From NCBI GenBank assembly GCA_027062985.1, contig JAMOSR010000141.1:1-18633 (forward strand): a DNA stretch of 18,633 bases, read 5' to 3'. This document shows, one piece after another, positions 1 through 7,115 of the stretch. This DNA is from Nautiliaceae bacterium. Its GTDB lineage: Bacteria > Campylobacterota > Campylobacteria > Campylobacterales > Nautiliaceae. The position numbers and the translations under genes were made by a program. The first letter of the stretch is position 1, and every line of letters starts with the position of its first letter. The notes beneath the pieces are model-generated. The model was not told the origin of the DNA and did not search any database. It saw nothing but the letters and a program-made list of their open reading frames with translations.

Positions 1-336
1 ATATTCATGAGTTAATTCATTTCGAATTTCTCTTAAAATGTCCCAATTTTGAATATCATAAAGTATATTTAATTGTTCAAGTTTATGTAAAATATCAATC
101 ATTGGTAAATGTTTGTTTTCTATTTCTTTTAATTCATATAAAACTTCTTTAAAAAGTTTAGCGCCTATATTGTCTTGCAGTTTTGTATAAGTATATAAAA
201 AGCTGTTAATTAATCTTTTATGATTTTTATTTGAAAAATCTATGAAATCTATTTTTTGCAGGTCCTGATAGTCTTCTTCAATTGTATTAATAAGATTATC
301 AATGATTTTTATTCTTTCATTTAAAATTTTATTCAA
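1..336 (-). CDS. hepT: HEPN-domain protein, HepT-like toxin (3' end cut by window edge)
   Basis: This is an open frame of 112 codons running off the left edge. It starts at a TTG whose last bases overlap the TGA stop of the upstream nucleotidyltransferase gene (TTGA, 4-base overlap). An AAAGGA ribosome site lies 8 bases upstream and no other standard start is available. The product is helical and charged, and ends in the window with REIRNELTHEY. Arg105, His110 and Tyr112 match the RX4HXY motif of HepT-type HEPN ribonucleases, where Arg/His are catalytic and the Tyr is the residue AMPylated by the partner MntA (known from characterised HepT/MntA pairs). The family is usually about 140 residues, so roughly 30 are missing. 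The toxin role is inferred from the motif and the adjacent MNT gene. It could instead be a non-toxic HEPN substrate-binding subunit. Confidence 0.8.
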   Translation of the reverse strand, partial: MNKILNERIKIIDNLINTIEEDYQDLQKIDFIDFSNKNHKRLINSFLYTYTKLQDNIGAKLFKEVLYELKEIENKHLPMIDILHKLEQLNILYDIQNWDILREIRNELTHEY

Positions 337-623
337 AGTAAAATTCCTTTTTTTAAAGCTTCTTCATCAATTAAAGTTTTTTCTTTTTGAGGATAAGAAA
401 TCACTACGTCAATTTTTTGTTCGCCTATTTTTCTTTTAAGGATGCTTAAAAATTTTTCTTTGGATAAAAAAGGGGGTTTTTGAGAAAGTTGTATATAAAG
501 GTCGATATCTCCACCTTTTAAGCTATTATCAACTCTGCTGCCAAAAAGATAAATTCTGCACTTTCCAAACACTTCTTTAGCACTTTTTTTTATCGCATCA
601 ATTTCAAAGGAAGAGAGTCTCAT
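333..623 (-). CDS. mntA: MNT-domain nucleotidyltransferase, MntA-like antitoxin
   Basis: A 96-residue minimal nucleotidyltransferase. The fold signature is clear: Gly28-Ser29, nine residues, then Asp39-Ile-Asp41 (GSx9DxD), with a third acidic position at Asp72 in KIDVVIS. These are the metal-binding residues that transfer nucleotides in Pol-beta-like enzymes. In HepT/MntA modules this protein neutralises the HEPN partner by adding AMP to its tyrosine. The ATG lies 8 bp after the gltB stop, with AAGGAAGAG just ahead of it, part of which lies in the gltB stop region. No separate promoter space exists, so it is probably transcribed from gltB. It overlaps the following HEPN gene by 4 bases, which suggests translational coupling. 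The domain call is firm; the antitoxin role is an inference from the pairing. Confidence 0.83.
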   Translation of the reverse strand: MRLSSFEIDAIKKSAKEVFGKCRIYLFGSRVDNSLKGGDIDLYIQLSQKPPFLSKEKFLSILKRKIGEQKIDVVISYPQKEKTLIDEEALKKGILL

Positions 624-631
624 TCTCTTCC

Positions 632-3600
632 TTAATCCATTTCGTTAGGGTCAAGCGGCGGGCGGTTGTCTTTTGGCGTTACAAGCCAGAAATGTCTAAC
701 TTCGCTTCTAAAATTATCAAGAATACATTTTGCCTTTTTGCTTCCGGTTGCGTTATAGTATTCGATTAATCTTTTTTTGAGATATAGTTTTGGTTTTTCG
801 TTTTCATCTATATCGATTCTTCTGATTTCTATAAGTTCAGGGTTGATTTTATCTACGAATTCATGTTCTTTATCATATACAAAAGCGACTCCCCCCGTCA
901 TTCCGGCACCAAAGTTAATTCCGGTTTTACCAAGGATTATTACCTCTCCTCCGGTCATATATTCGCAAGGATGGTCTCCGCATCCTTCAATTACCGCTAC
1001 GGCGCCTGAGTTTCTGACTGCAAATCTCTCTCCAACTTCTCCGGCTATAAAAAGTTTTCCTCCCGTTGCCCCGTATAGACAGGTATTACCTGCTGCTGCT
1101 CCTTCTTTTTTAGGAGTTATAATTATTTTACCGCCTGCCATGCCTTTTCCTACGTAATCGTTTGCCACTCCTTTAAGTTCAAGTGTCATACCTTTACTTA
1201 AAAATACCCCAAAACTCTGTCCTGCAACACCTTTAAGTTTATATACAATACTGTCTTCCGGAAGACCCGCATCTCCGTAATATTTTGCTATAACACCGCT
1301 TGTTAAGGCTCCGAAACTTCTGTTTAAGTTACATATTTTGGCTTTTACAACGGATTTATGGTTAGGGTTTTTAATAGTTTCCATAACTTCTTTTAGAAGT
1401 TCTTTTTCAAATTCATTCTTGTCAAACGGCTCGTTTTCTTTTTGTTTGGTGTTAATTCCTTCTACATATTCAAACAGTTGTGAAAAATCGAATTTTTTCG
1501 CAAGAGGAATTTCTTTTACTTTTAAAAGATAATTATGTCCGATAATTTCATCAAGAGATTTATATCCCATTTTTGCCAGATATTCCCTTACGTCTTCGGC
1601 TAAGAAGTTTAAGTAATTAATTACTCCCTCAACCGCTCCTTTGAATTTTTTTCTGTACTCTTCATCCTGGGTGGTGATACCTACAGGACATTTGTTTGTC
1701 TGACAGCTTCTACAAAAAACACATGTTACGGCCATAAGAAGAGCCGTTCCAAAGGCGTAATATTCAGCTCCAAGAAGTGCGGCTATTATTATATCTCTTC
1801 CAACTTTCAAAGCTCCGTCGGTTTCAAGGGATACGAATTCCCTTAAATGGTTTGCTTTTAAAGAATTATGCCCTTCGATTAATCCAATCTCCCATGGATT
1901 TCCGGCATGGCGTATTGAAGTTATAGGAGCGGCTCCCGTTCCTCCTTCGCTTCCGCTTATAACTATATGGTCGGCATATGCTTTTGCCACACCTGCCGCT
2001 ATTGTTCCGACACCTGCCGTTGATACGAGTTTTACGCTGATTTTTGCTTCAGGATTGATTTGTTTTAAGTCAAAAATCAGCTGAGCCAAATCTTCAATCG
2101 AATAAATATCATGATGTGGAGGAGGGGAAATTAACGTTTTACCAGGTGTCGTGTGTCTTAGTTTTGCAATATATGTAGTAACTTTAAATCCAGGAAGCTG
2201 ACCACCTTCACCCGGTTTTGCCCCCTGTGCTACTTTAATTTGAATTTCTTCGGCATTTACCAGATATTCAGGTGTTACTCCAAATCTACCGCTTGCAACC
2301 TGACGGATTTTGCTCTGTTTTATTGTTTTGTTTCTTACAGGGTCTTCTCCTCCCTCTCCGGAGTTGCTTCTAGCACCAAGGCGGTTAAGGGCTTCTGCAA
2401 GTACTTCATGTGCTTCTTTGCTTAAAGCCCCGATACTCATAGCAGCGCCTATAAATCTTTTGATGATATTTTCTTTAGGCTCTACTTCCGAAATATCAAT
2501 AGGTTTTTTGTTTGAATTTATATCCAAAAAGTCTCTTATGTAAGTAGGTCTTCTGTTTTCTACGAGTTTTTTAAATTCTTCATAATCTTTTTTGTCCCCC
2601 TCAAGCATTTTTTTAAAGGCTTTTACAATTAAAGGCGTTATTTCATGGTATTCTTCATTCCTTCTGAATTTATACACTCCTCCGGCTGGAATTTTATCTT
2701 CTTTAAACGCTTCTTTATGTTTTTGTTCTATTTTTTCTTCTATATCTTCATAAGTAAGCCCAGGAAGAAGTGTTTTGCTTCCTATAAAACATTCGTTTGC
2801 CATATCTTCGCTTAAACCGATAATGTCAAACAGAGCTGAATTTCTGTAACTGGCTATTGTGGAAATTCCCATTTTTGACATAATTTTTAAAATTCCCTTA
2901 TTAAGAGCGCTGTGAACGTTAAATAAAGCGTCGTCTTTTTCAATATTCATATCTTTGCTTAAGTCGCATACCGTTTTAAATAAAAGGTAAGGATAAATAG
3001 CGCTTGCCCCATATGCAATCATTACCGCTGCGTCATGAGGGGTTGTGACTTCACAGGTTTGAGCGACTATGCTTGTTAAGTGTCTTACTTTATTATCCAG
3101 AAGTTTTTTGTGAAGTCTTCCTATAAGCATTGCCATAGGTATTGATTTGTGCTCTTTGTCTATTTTTTTATCGTCTAAAAATATAATTCTTACACCTTCT
3201 TCTTTTACATCTTTGACAATTTCATCCGTTAATTTTTCTAAAGATTCTTTTAGATTGTTTTTATAGGCGGTTGAGTATGTTTTGTTTTTGTAGTCGGTTT
3301 CAAATCTCGGTGAATTTTCATCTCCGAAACTTTTTAAAACTTCAAGTTTTGTTTGTGTCAGAATAGGTGTTGTGGTTTTGATTCTTTTTGCATGTTCTGG
3401 TGCTTCGTCAAGGATATTATGGATTTCCCCAAATCCGGTGTTTAAGCTCATAACTATTTTTTCTCTTAAAGAGTCTATAGGAGGGTTTGTAACCTGAGCG
3501 AATTTTTGTCTGAAAAAGTCATTAAAACTTCTGTAAGGATAATCGCTAAAACATGCTAAAGGAGTGTCATCCCCCATGCTTCCGGTAGGCTCTTTCGCAT

Positions 3601-5014
3601 CCGTTATCATAGGTTTTATTATTTCGTTTATTACCTCTTTTGTAATACCTGCGTATCGTTGTTTATGTATTAAATCTTCAATTTCTATTTTTTCATCTAT
3701 TGCGTAAGGATTGTCTATATATTCCTGAAGATATATCATATTTTCATTTAACCATTTTGTATAAGGGTTGCTTGATTTTAAATAACTGTCTATATCTTTA
3801 TTTTTTAGCACAACTCCGAATTTCGTATCGACTCCTATCATCTGACCGGACTGGAGTTTTCCTCTCTCAAGCACTTCATCTCCGTCTGCGATATCCAAAA
3901 CCCCGTATTCGCTGGCTATTAAGATTTTTCCATTTTTGGTAATAACATATTTTGCCGGTCTAAGTCCGTTTCTATCAAGGACTACGGCGATATATCTTCC
4001 ATCACTGACGCTTACGGCCGCAGGTCCGTCCCATGCTTCGAATCTGGTTGAAAAATATTCATAAAACGCTTTTAATTCGCTGTCAAGATAAGGCGCGTTT
4101 TGCCATGGCATAGGAATAAGTGCTCTTATAGCTTTAAAAAAGTCCATGCCGTTCATAATTAAAAATTCTATCATCCTGTCAAGAGAGCTTGAATCGCTTT
4201 CGTCAAATCTTACTATAGGAAGAAGTCTTTTAAGCTCTTCTTGCGAAAATACCGGAGATTTTATAGATTCGCTTTTAATAAGTGAATTTATTCTGTTTGC
4301 CTGAATGGAGTTAATTTCTCCGTTATGTGCTATAAATCTGAAAGGTTGTGCAAGTCTCCATTCAGGAAGCGTGTTTGTAGAAAATCTTTGATGAAACAGG
4401 GCAAAATAGACTTTAAAATCCGGGTCTTTTAAATCCGGATAAAACTCTTTTATATGATTAGGCATCAACAGCCCTTTATAGGCTATTTTTTTTGAACTGA
4501 AAGTTGGAATATAAAAATCTTTATCTTCAATTGCGTTTTCTATCTCTTTTCTGGTCAGATATAAAAGTTCTTCAAATCTTTTAGTGGCTATAATAGAATT
4601 TGGGACTATAAAAACATGATAAATCTTAGGAAGCGTTTTAAGTGCGAGTTCTCCTAACGCTTCCGTGTTTATAGGTACTTTTCTCCATAACATTACTTTT
4701 AAATCGTTTTTCTCACAAAATTCTTCCACTGTTTCTTTATGTTTTTCGTTTTTTAAAAAAATAACTCCAACGCCGAAAATATCAGGCAAATCAATACCTT
4801 GTTCGTTTGCCTTTTTTTTGAAAAATTCTTTTGGCATTGAAAATAAAAGTCCGCTCCCATCGCCCGATTTTCCATCAGCCGCAATAGCTCCTCGGTGCAT
4901 CATTCTCTCAAGAGCGGTTAGCGCTTCATCAACCATTGAATGAGTGGCTCGTCCTTTAATGTCCGCAATTACACCAAATCCGCAGTTATCTTTAAATTCT
5001 AACATTTTTGACAT
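632..5014 (-). CDS. gltB: Glutamate synthase, large (alpha) subunit
   Basis: A 1460-residue glutamate synthase large subunit, which makes two glutamates from glutamine and 2-oxoglutarate in ammonia assimilation. Cys11 in NCGFGV is the expected N-terminal nucleophile of the class II amidotransferase domain (about 11-420) after loss of a 10-residue propeptide. The central domain and the FMN-binding synthase barrel follow (barrel about 800-1180). Cys1098, Cys1104 and Cys1109 have the C-x5-C-x4-C spacing of the 3Fe-4S cluster. The C-terminal glycine-rich beta-helix domain (GXGXG repeats, about 1230-1430) is complete. Length is in the usual 1450-1520 range. The ATG has AAAGGAAGA just upstream and a TATAAT -10 box at 5060-5065. 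The small subunit gltD is not next to it: the following genes are the MNT/HEPN pair. The electron donor (GltD or ferredoxin) therefore cannot be told from this window. Confidence 0.97.
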   Translation of the reverse strand: MSKMLEFKDNCGFGVIADIKGRATHSMVDEALTALERMMHRGAIAADGKSGDGSGLLFSMPKEFFKKKANEQGIDLPDIFGVGVIFLKNEKHKETVEEFCEKNDLKVMLWRKVPINTEALGELALKTLPKIYHVFIVPNSIIATKRFEELLYLTRKEIENAIEDKDFYIPTFSSKKIAYKGLLMPNHIKEFYPDLKDPDFKVYFALFHQRFSTNTLPEWRLAQPFRFIAHNGEINSIQANRINSLIKSESIKSPVFSQEELKRLLPIVRFDESDSSSLDRMIEFLIMNGMDFFKAIRALIPMPWQNAPYLDSELKAFYEYFSTRFEAWDGPAAVSVSDGRYIAVVLDRNGLRPAKYVITKNGKILIASEYGVLDIADGDEVLERGKLQSGQMIGVDTKFGVVLKNKDIDSYLKSSNPYTKWLNENMIYLQEYIDNPYAIDEKIEIEDLIHKQRYAGITKEVINEIIKPMITDAKEPTGSMGDDTPLACFSDYPYRSFNDFFRQKFAQVTNPPIDSLREKIVMSLNTGFGEIHNILDEAPEHAKRIKTTTPILTQTKLEVLKSFGDENSPRFETDYKNKTYSTAYKNNLKESLEKLTDEIVKDVKEEGVRIIFLDDKKIDKEHKSIPMAMLIGRLHKKLLDNKVRHLTSIVAQTCEVTTPHDAAVMIAYGASAIYPYLLFKTVCDLSKDMNIEKDDALFNVHSALNKGILKIMSKMGISTIASYRNSALFDIIGLSEDMANECFIGSKTLLPGLTYEDIEEKIEQKHKEAFKEDKIPAGGVYKFRRNEEYHEITPLIVKAFKKMLEGDKKDYEEFKKLVENRRPTYIRDFLDINSNKKPIDISEVEPKENIIKRFIGAAMSIGALSKEAHEVLAEALNRLGARSNSGEGGEDPVRNKTIKQSKIRQVASGRFGVTPEYLVNAEEIQIKVAQGAKPGEGGQLPGFKVTTYIAKLRHTTPGKTLISPPPHHDIYSIEDLAQLIFDLKQINPEAKISVKLVSTAGVGTIAAGVAKAYADHIVISGSEGGTGAAPITSIRHAGNPWEIGLIEGHNSLKANHLREFVSLETDGALKVGRDIIIAALLGAEYYAFGTALLMAVTCVFCRSCQTNKCPVGITTQDEEYRKKFKGAVEGVINYLNFLAEDVREYLAKMGYKSLDEIIGHNYLLKVKEIPLAKKFDFSQLFEYVEGINTKQKENEPFDKNEFEKELLKEVMETIKNPNHKSVVKAKICNLNRSFGALTSGVIAKYYGDAGLPEDSIVYKLKGVAGQSFGVFLSKGMTLELKGVANDYVGKGMAGGKIIITPKKEGAAAGNTCLYGATGGKLFIAGEVGERFAVRNSGAVAVIEGCGDHPCEYMTGGEVIILGKTGINFGAGMTGGVAFVYDKEHEFVDKINPELIEIRRIDIDENEKPKLYLKKRLIEYYNATGSKKAKCILDNFRSEVRHFWLVTPKDNRPPLDPNEMD

Positions 5015-5059
5015 ATTCTTCCTTTAAGAGGTTATTAATCCGATTTTAATAATTTTCAA

Positions 5060-5065
5060 ATTATA
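5060..5065 (-). promoter_or_regulatory. Putative -10 box of the gltB promoter
   Basis: Read on the minus strand this is TATAAT preceded by TGC, an ideal -10 hexamer about 46 bases upstream of the gltB ATG. A T-run and a TTAACA-like sequence lie upstream, where a -35 would fall (spacing about 15-16). The predicted leader is about 40 bases and contains the AAAGGAAGA ribosome site. The -35-like sequence overlaps the left copy of the direct repeat flanking the inserted element. Confidence 0.5.
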
Positions 5066-5078
5066 GCAAAAAAAACTT

Positions 5079-5090
5079 AATGTTAAATTC
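5079..5090 (+). repeat. Left flanking direct repeat (putative target-site duplication)
   Basis: The 12 bases AATGTTAAATTC directly abut the left terminal inverted repeat of the element at 5091-5289. They match the 12 bases abutting its right end (5290-5301) at 11 of 12 positions. This arrangement is what transposition with target duplication leaves behind. Confidence 0.65.
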
Positions 5091-5129
5091 AGGGCTGTTT
5101 CATACTGAAAAAATGTAAATAACGAAAAA

Positions 5130-5262
5130 ATAAAAATATGACAGCGTTGCGGATTTTAACGAAAATTTTGCCCTAAAAAAAGTGCGTTTACCCGTTAGCA
5201 CTTTTTAGCAAAATTTGAGTGATGCGTAAGCAAAAAGGAGCTCGAAGCTGTCATATTTTTAT
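5130..5262. repeat. Core palindrome with perfect 16-base arms
   Basis: Positions 5130-5145 (AATAAAAATATGACAGC without its first base) are the exact reverse complement of 5247-5262. The inner segments 5146-5162 and 5217-5246 do not pair well, so the element is not one continuous perfect hairpin but a stack of separate stems. On either strand a transcript could fold into a long branched hairpin. Confidence 0.8.
5163..5216. repeat. Inner double stem with GTGC/GCAC hairpin
   Basis: Two adjacent perfect stems: AAATTTTGC at 5163-5171 with its complement at 5208-5216, and AAAAAGTGC at 5177-5185 with its complement at 5198-5206. The loop 5186-5197 is 12 bases. The innermost hairpin is followed by a T-run on both strands, five Ts on plus and seven on minus, so it resembles a weak bidirectional intrinsic terminator. 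The GC part of the stem is only 4 bp, so termination is uncertain. Confidence 0.6.
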
Positions 5263-5289
5263 CTTTGTAGTTTAGCATAAAACAACCCT

Positions 5290-5301
5290 AATGTTAAATT
5301 T
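5290..5301 (+). repeat. Right flanking direct repeat (putative target-site duplication)
   Basis: The 12 bases AATGTTAAATTT abut the right terminal repeat and match the left copy at 5079-5090 except for the last base. The ATG inside this repeat (5291) creates an in-frame but spurious upstream start for recO. Confidence 0.65.
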
Positions 5302-5304
5302 CGA

Positions 5305-5310
5305 TATAAT
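5305..5310 (+). promoter_or_regulatory. Putative -10 box of the recO promoter
   Basis: A perfect TATAAT, preceded by CGA, sits 7 bases before the likely recO ATG at 5318. Transcription starting 6-8 bases after it would begin at or next to the ATG, giving a leaderless or nearly leaderless message. The -35 region falls inside the right end of the inserted element (around 5282-5287) and shows no consensus. Campylobacterota sigma-70 promoters are known to depend little on a -35. Confidence 0.5.
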
Positions 5311-5317
5311 TTCTTTT

Positions 5318-5935
5318 ATGAGAGGATTTGTTTTAAATACGGTAAGAGTAAGGGATGAGGATTTAATAGTCAGGATATTGACGCCTCGGGAGGTTTTAAC
5401 GCTGTATAGGTTTTATGGTGCTAGACATTCTTATATAAATGTTGGGTATCATATAGATTTTATTGTCGAAGAGAGTCCTAAAGCCACTATAAAAAGGCTT
5501 AGAAACGTTACTCAGTTACCGTTTGATTTTATGTTTGATTTACAAAAAATGCTGGATTTTAAGTCTTTTGTTATGTTGATGGCAAATCATTTAAGGGATG
5601 TAAGCCGTATTGACGGATTTTATTATGGATTATTAAAGGAAATAAGCGAAAAAATTGCCAAAAGAGAATCAAAAAGACTTCTTATAGAAAGTTACGTAAA
5701 GCTTTTGGAAAAAGAGGGAAGGCTTCATAAAGAGAACGTCTGTTTTTTATGTGAAGAGAAAATTAAAGATAAAATAGCCCTTGCAAGAGCGTTTTTGCCT
5801 TCTCATGAAAAATGTGTTATGAGCGAAGGGTTTGAAAAAGAAAAATTAAATCTGCTTTTTAACGAAAAAAAAACTCTTTTGTTTGATGATTTTGAAATAG
5901 AAAGACTGTGGAAGATTATAAATTTAGGGTTTTAA
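5318..5935 (+). CDS. recO: DNA repair protein RecO
   Basis: A 205-residue RecO, the RecF-pathway mediator that anneals single strands and loads RecA with RecR. The N-terminus MRGFVLNTVRVRDEDLIV is typical of the OB-fold start in this phylum. The helical C-terminal part carries Cys142, Cys145, His163 and Cys166, a CxxC...HxxC set like the RecO zinc site. I chose the ATG at 5318 rather than the in-frame ATG at 5291. The nine extra residues are not expected in RecO, 5291 lies in the flanking repeat of the inserted element, and a TATAAT lies between the two. No Shine-Dalgarno precedes 5318, which fits a leaderless start. lhgO follows after 10 bp. The protein is shorter than the E. coli form (about 240) but normal for Campylobacterota. 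Confidence 0.88.
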   Translation: MRGFVLNTVRVRDEDLIVRILTPREVLTLYRFYGARHSYINVGYHIDFIVEESPKATIKRLRNVTQLPFDFMFDLQKMLDFKSFVMLMANHLRDVSRIDGFYYGLLKEISEKIAKRESKRLLIESYVKLLEKEGRLHKENVCFLCEEKIKDKIALARAFLPSHEKCVMSEGFEKEKLNLLFNEKKTLLFDDFEIERLWKIINLGF

Positions 5936-5945
5936 AAGGAGATGT

Positions 5946-7115
5946 ATGAAAAAGGTGCTTATAGTAGGAGCCGGGATTATAGGAATGACGCTTGCTTATG
6001 AATGGATAAAAAGAAATCCTAATGATAAGATTGTAATAATAGATAAAGAACCTCACGAAGCCTTTCACGCAAGCGGTAAAAACAGCGGGGTTTTGCATGC
6101 GGGGTTTTATTATACTTCCGATTCTCTAAAAGCTAAACTGACGGCTGATGGCAATAGGCGTATGAAAGAATTTTGTTATAAAAACGGTATTTTCGTTAAT
6201 GAAACAGGAAAGCTTGTAGTAGCGAAAAATGAAGATGAGGTTCAAACTCTTTTTGAACTTGAAAAACGAAGTAAAGCCAATAGTGCAGGGGCTTATATTA
6301 TAACAGAAGATGATGCAAAGAAGATAGACCCTAACGCAAAAACATATAAATACGCCCTTTATTCTCCGAATACTGCGACGGTAAACCCAAGAGAAGTTTG
6401 CAAAGTATTAAAAGAAAACCTTGAAAATAAAGGTGTGGAGTTTACTTTTAATACTCCTTTTGAAAAATATAATAAGAGCTATGATTTTTTAATAAACGCC
6501 GCCGGGCTTTATGCAGATAAAATTGCCCATAAGTTTGGAGTGGGATTAAAATATACAATGCTTCCCTTTAAAGGGCTTTATAGAAAATATCTAGGTCCCG
6601 ATAAGATAAAAACGCAAATTTACCCCGTGCCTAATATAAAAAATCCGTTTTTGGGAGTCCATTTTACTCTTATGGCCGATAGTAGCATAAAAATAGGCCC
6701 TACTGCTATTCCGGCTTTTTGGAGGGAAAATTATACGGGGTTTGAAAGATTTAATTTTTGGGAGTTTTTAGAGATTATTTCTCTTGAAGCTAAATTATTC
6801 TTTACAAACGCTTTTGGATTTAGGGATTTGGCTTTTTATGAGATGAGATATTATATTCCAAAGAATCTTATAAACGAAGCTAAAAAACTTGTTCATAACT
6901 TAAGAGGAGATTTTAAACCTATGACTCCTGGAATAAGAGCTCAGCTTCTTGATACTCAAACGCTTGAACTGGTTATGGATTTTCTTGTAGAAAAAAAAGA
7001 AAACCAAATACATGTTCTTAACGCGGTGAGTCCGGCTTTTACGGCTAGTTTTGCGTTTGCAGAATATATTTTAAAGGATTTTGATGAAAACGGCGATTTT
7101 AGTAAAAAACAATGA
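5946..7115 (+). CDS. lhgO: L-2-hydroxyglutarate oxidase/dehydrogenase-like flavoprotein (DAO family)
   Basis: A 389-residue FAD-dependent oxidoreductase. Gly8, Gly10 and Gly13 form the N-terminal dinucleotide-binding motif. HASGKNSGVLHAGFYY at 41-56, followed by SLKAKLTADGN, is the signature of the LhgO/YgaF group. These membrane-associated enzymes oxidise L-2-hydroxyglutarate to 2-oxoglutarate and pass electrons to quinone. It may serve as metabolite repair, because L-2-hydroxyglutarate is a side product of 2-oxoglutarate-reducing enzymes, which would matter in a cell relying on 2-oxoglutarate for glutamate synthase. That link is inference. The start has a strong AAAGGAG 5 bases upstream and lies 10 bp after recO, so the two are probably co-transcribed. 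The 3' end overlaps the next small gene by 32 bp. Another hydroxyacid as substrate cannot be excluded. Confidence 0.82.
   Translation: MKKVLIVGAGIIGMTLAYEWIKRNPNDKIVIIDKEPHEAFHASGKNSGVLHAGFYYTSDSLKAKLTADGNRRMKEFCYKNGIFVNETGKLVVAKNEDEVQTLFELEKRSKANSAGAYIITEDDAKKIDPNAKTYKYALYSPNTATVNPREVCKVLKENLENKGVEFTFNTPFEKYNKSYDFLINAAGLYADKIAHKFGVGLKYTMLPFKGLYRKYLGPDKIKTQIYPVPNIKNPFLGVHFTLMADSSIKIGPTAIPAFWRENYTGFERFNFWEFLEIISLEAKLFFTNAFGFRDLAFYEMRYYIPKNLINEAKKLVHNLRGDFKPMTPGIRAQLLDTQTLELVMDFLVEKKENQIHVLNAVSPAFTASFAFAEYILKDFDENGDFSKKQ

Larger units (their letters stand above)
5091..5289. mobile_element. MITE-like nested inverted-repeat element, non-coding
   Basis: A stretch of about 199 bp with no credible gene, built as nested inverted repeats. 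The outermost arms, 5091-5109 and 5271-5289, match at 15 of 19 positions (AGGGYTGTTTYATRCTRAA), and all four differences are transitions. Next come perfect 16-base arms at 5130-5145 and 5247-5262. Inside are perfect 9-base arms at 5163-5171/5208-5216 and at 5177-5185/5198-5206, closing on a 12-base loop. An 11-12 bp direct repeat flanks the whole. Terminal inverted repeats plus a target duplication and no transposase are the hallmarks of a miniature inverted-repeat transposable element. I do not recognise the family. A 9-12 bp duplication is known for IS4-family transposases, which is only a hint. Alternatively it encodes a structured RNA. Confidence 0.62.

Noticed and set aside
777..1157. 126-residue open frame on the plus strand, opposite gltB
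   Set aside because: It is antisense to the conserved glycine-rich C-terminal domain of gltB. Its Pro/Ser/Ile-rich composition is a reflection of GltB codons, and it has no homology or ribosome site that I can see.
5177..5206. Intrinsic terminator for gltB or recO
   Set aside because: It lies upstream of both divergent genes, so neither transcript would end here, and the GC part of the stem is only 4 bp. Kept only as part of the element.
5091..5289. Integron attC site or CRISPR-like structure
   Set aside because: Nested palindromes suggested attC, but no proper GTTRRRY/RYYYAAC core pair was found, and there are no regularly spaced direct repeats with spacers.
5291..5317. Upstream in-frame ATG as the recO start
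   Set aside because: It lies in the flanking repeat of the inserted element, upstream of a perfect TATAAT, with no ribosome site; RecO normally starts like MRGFVLN.
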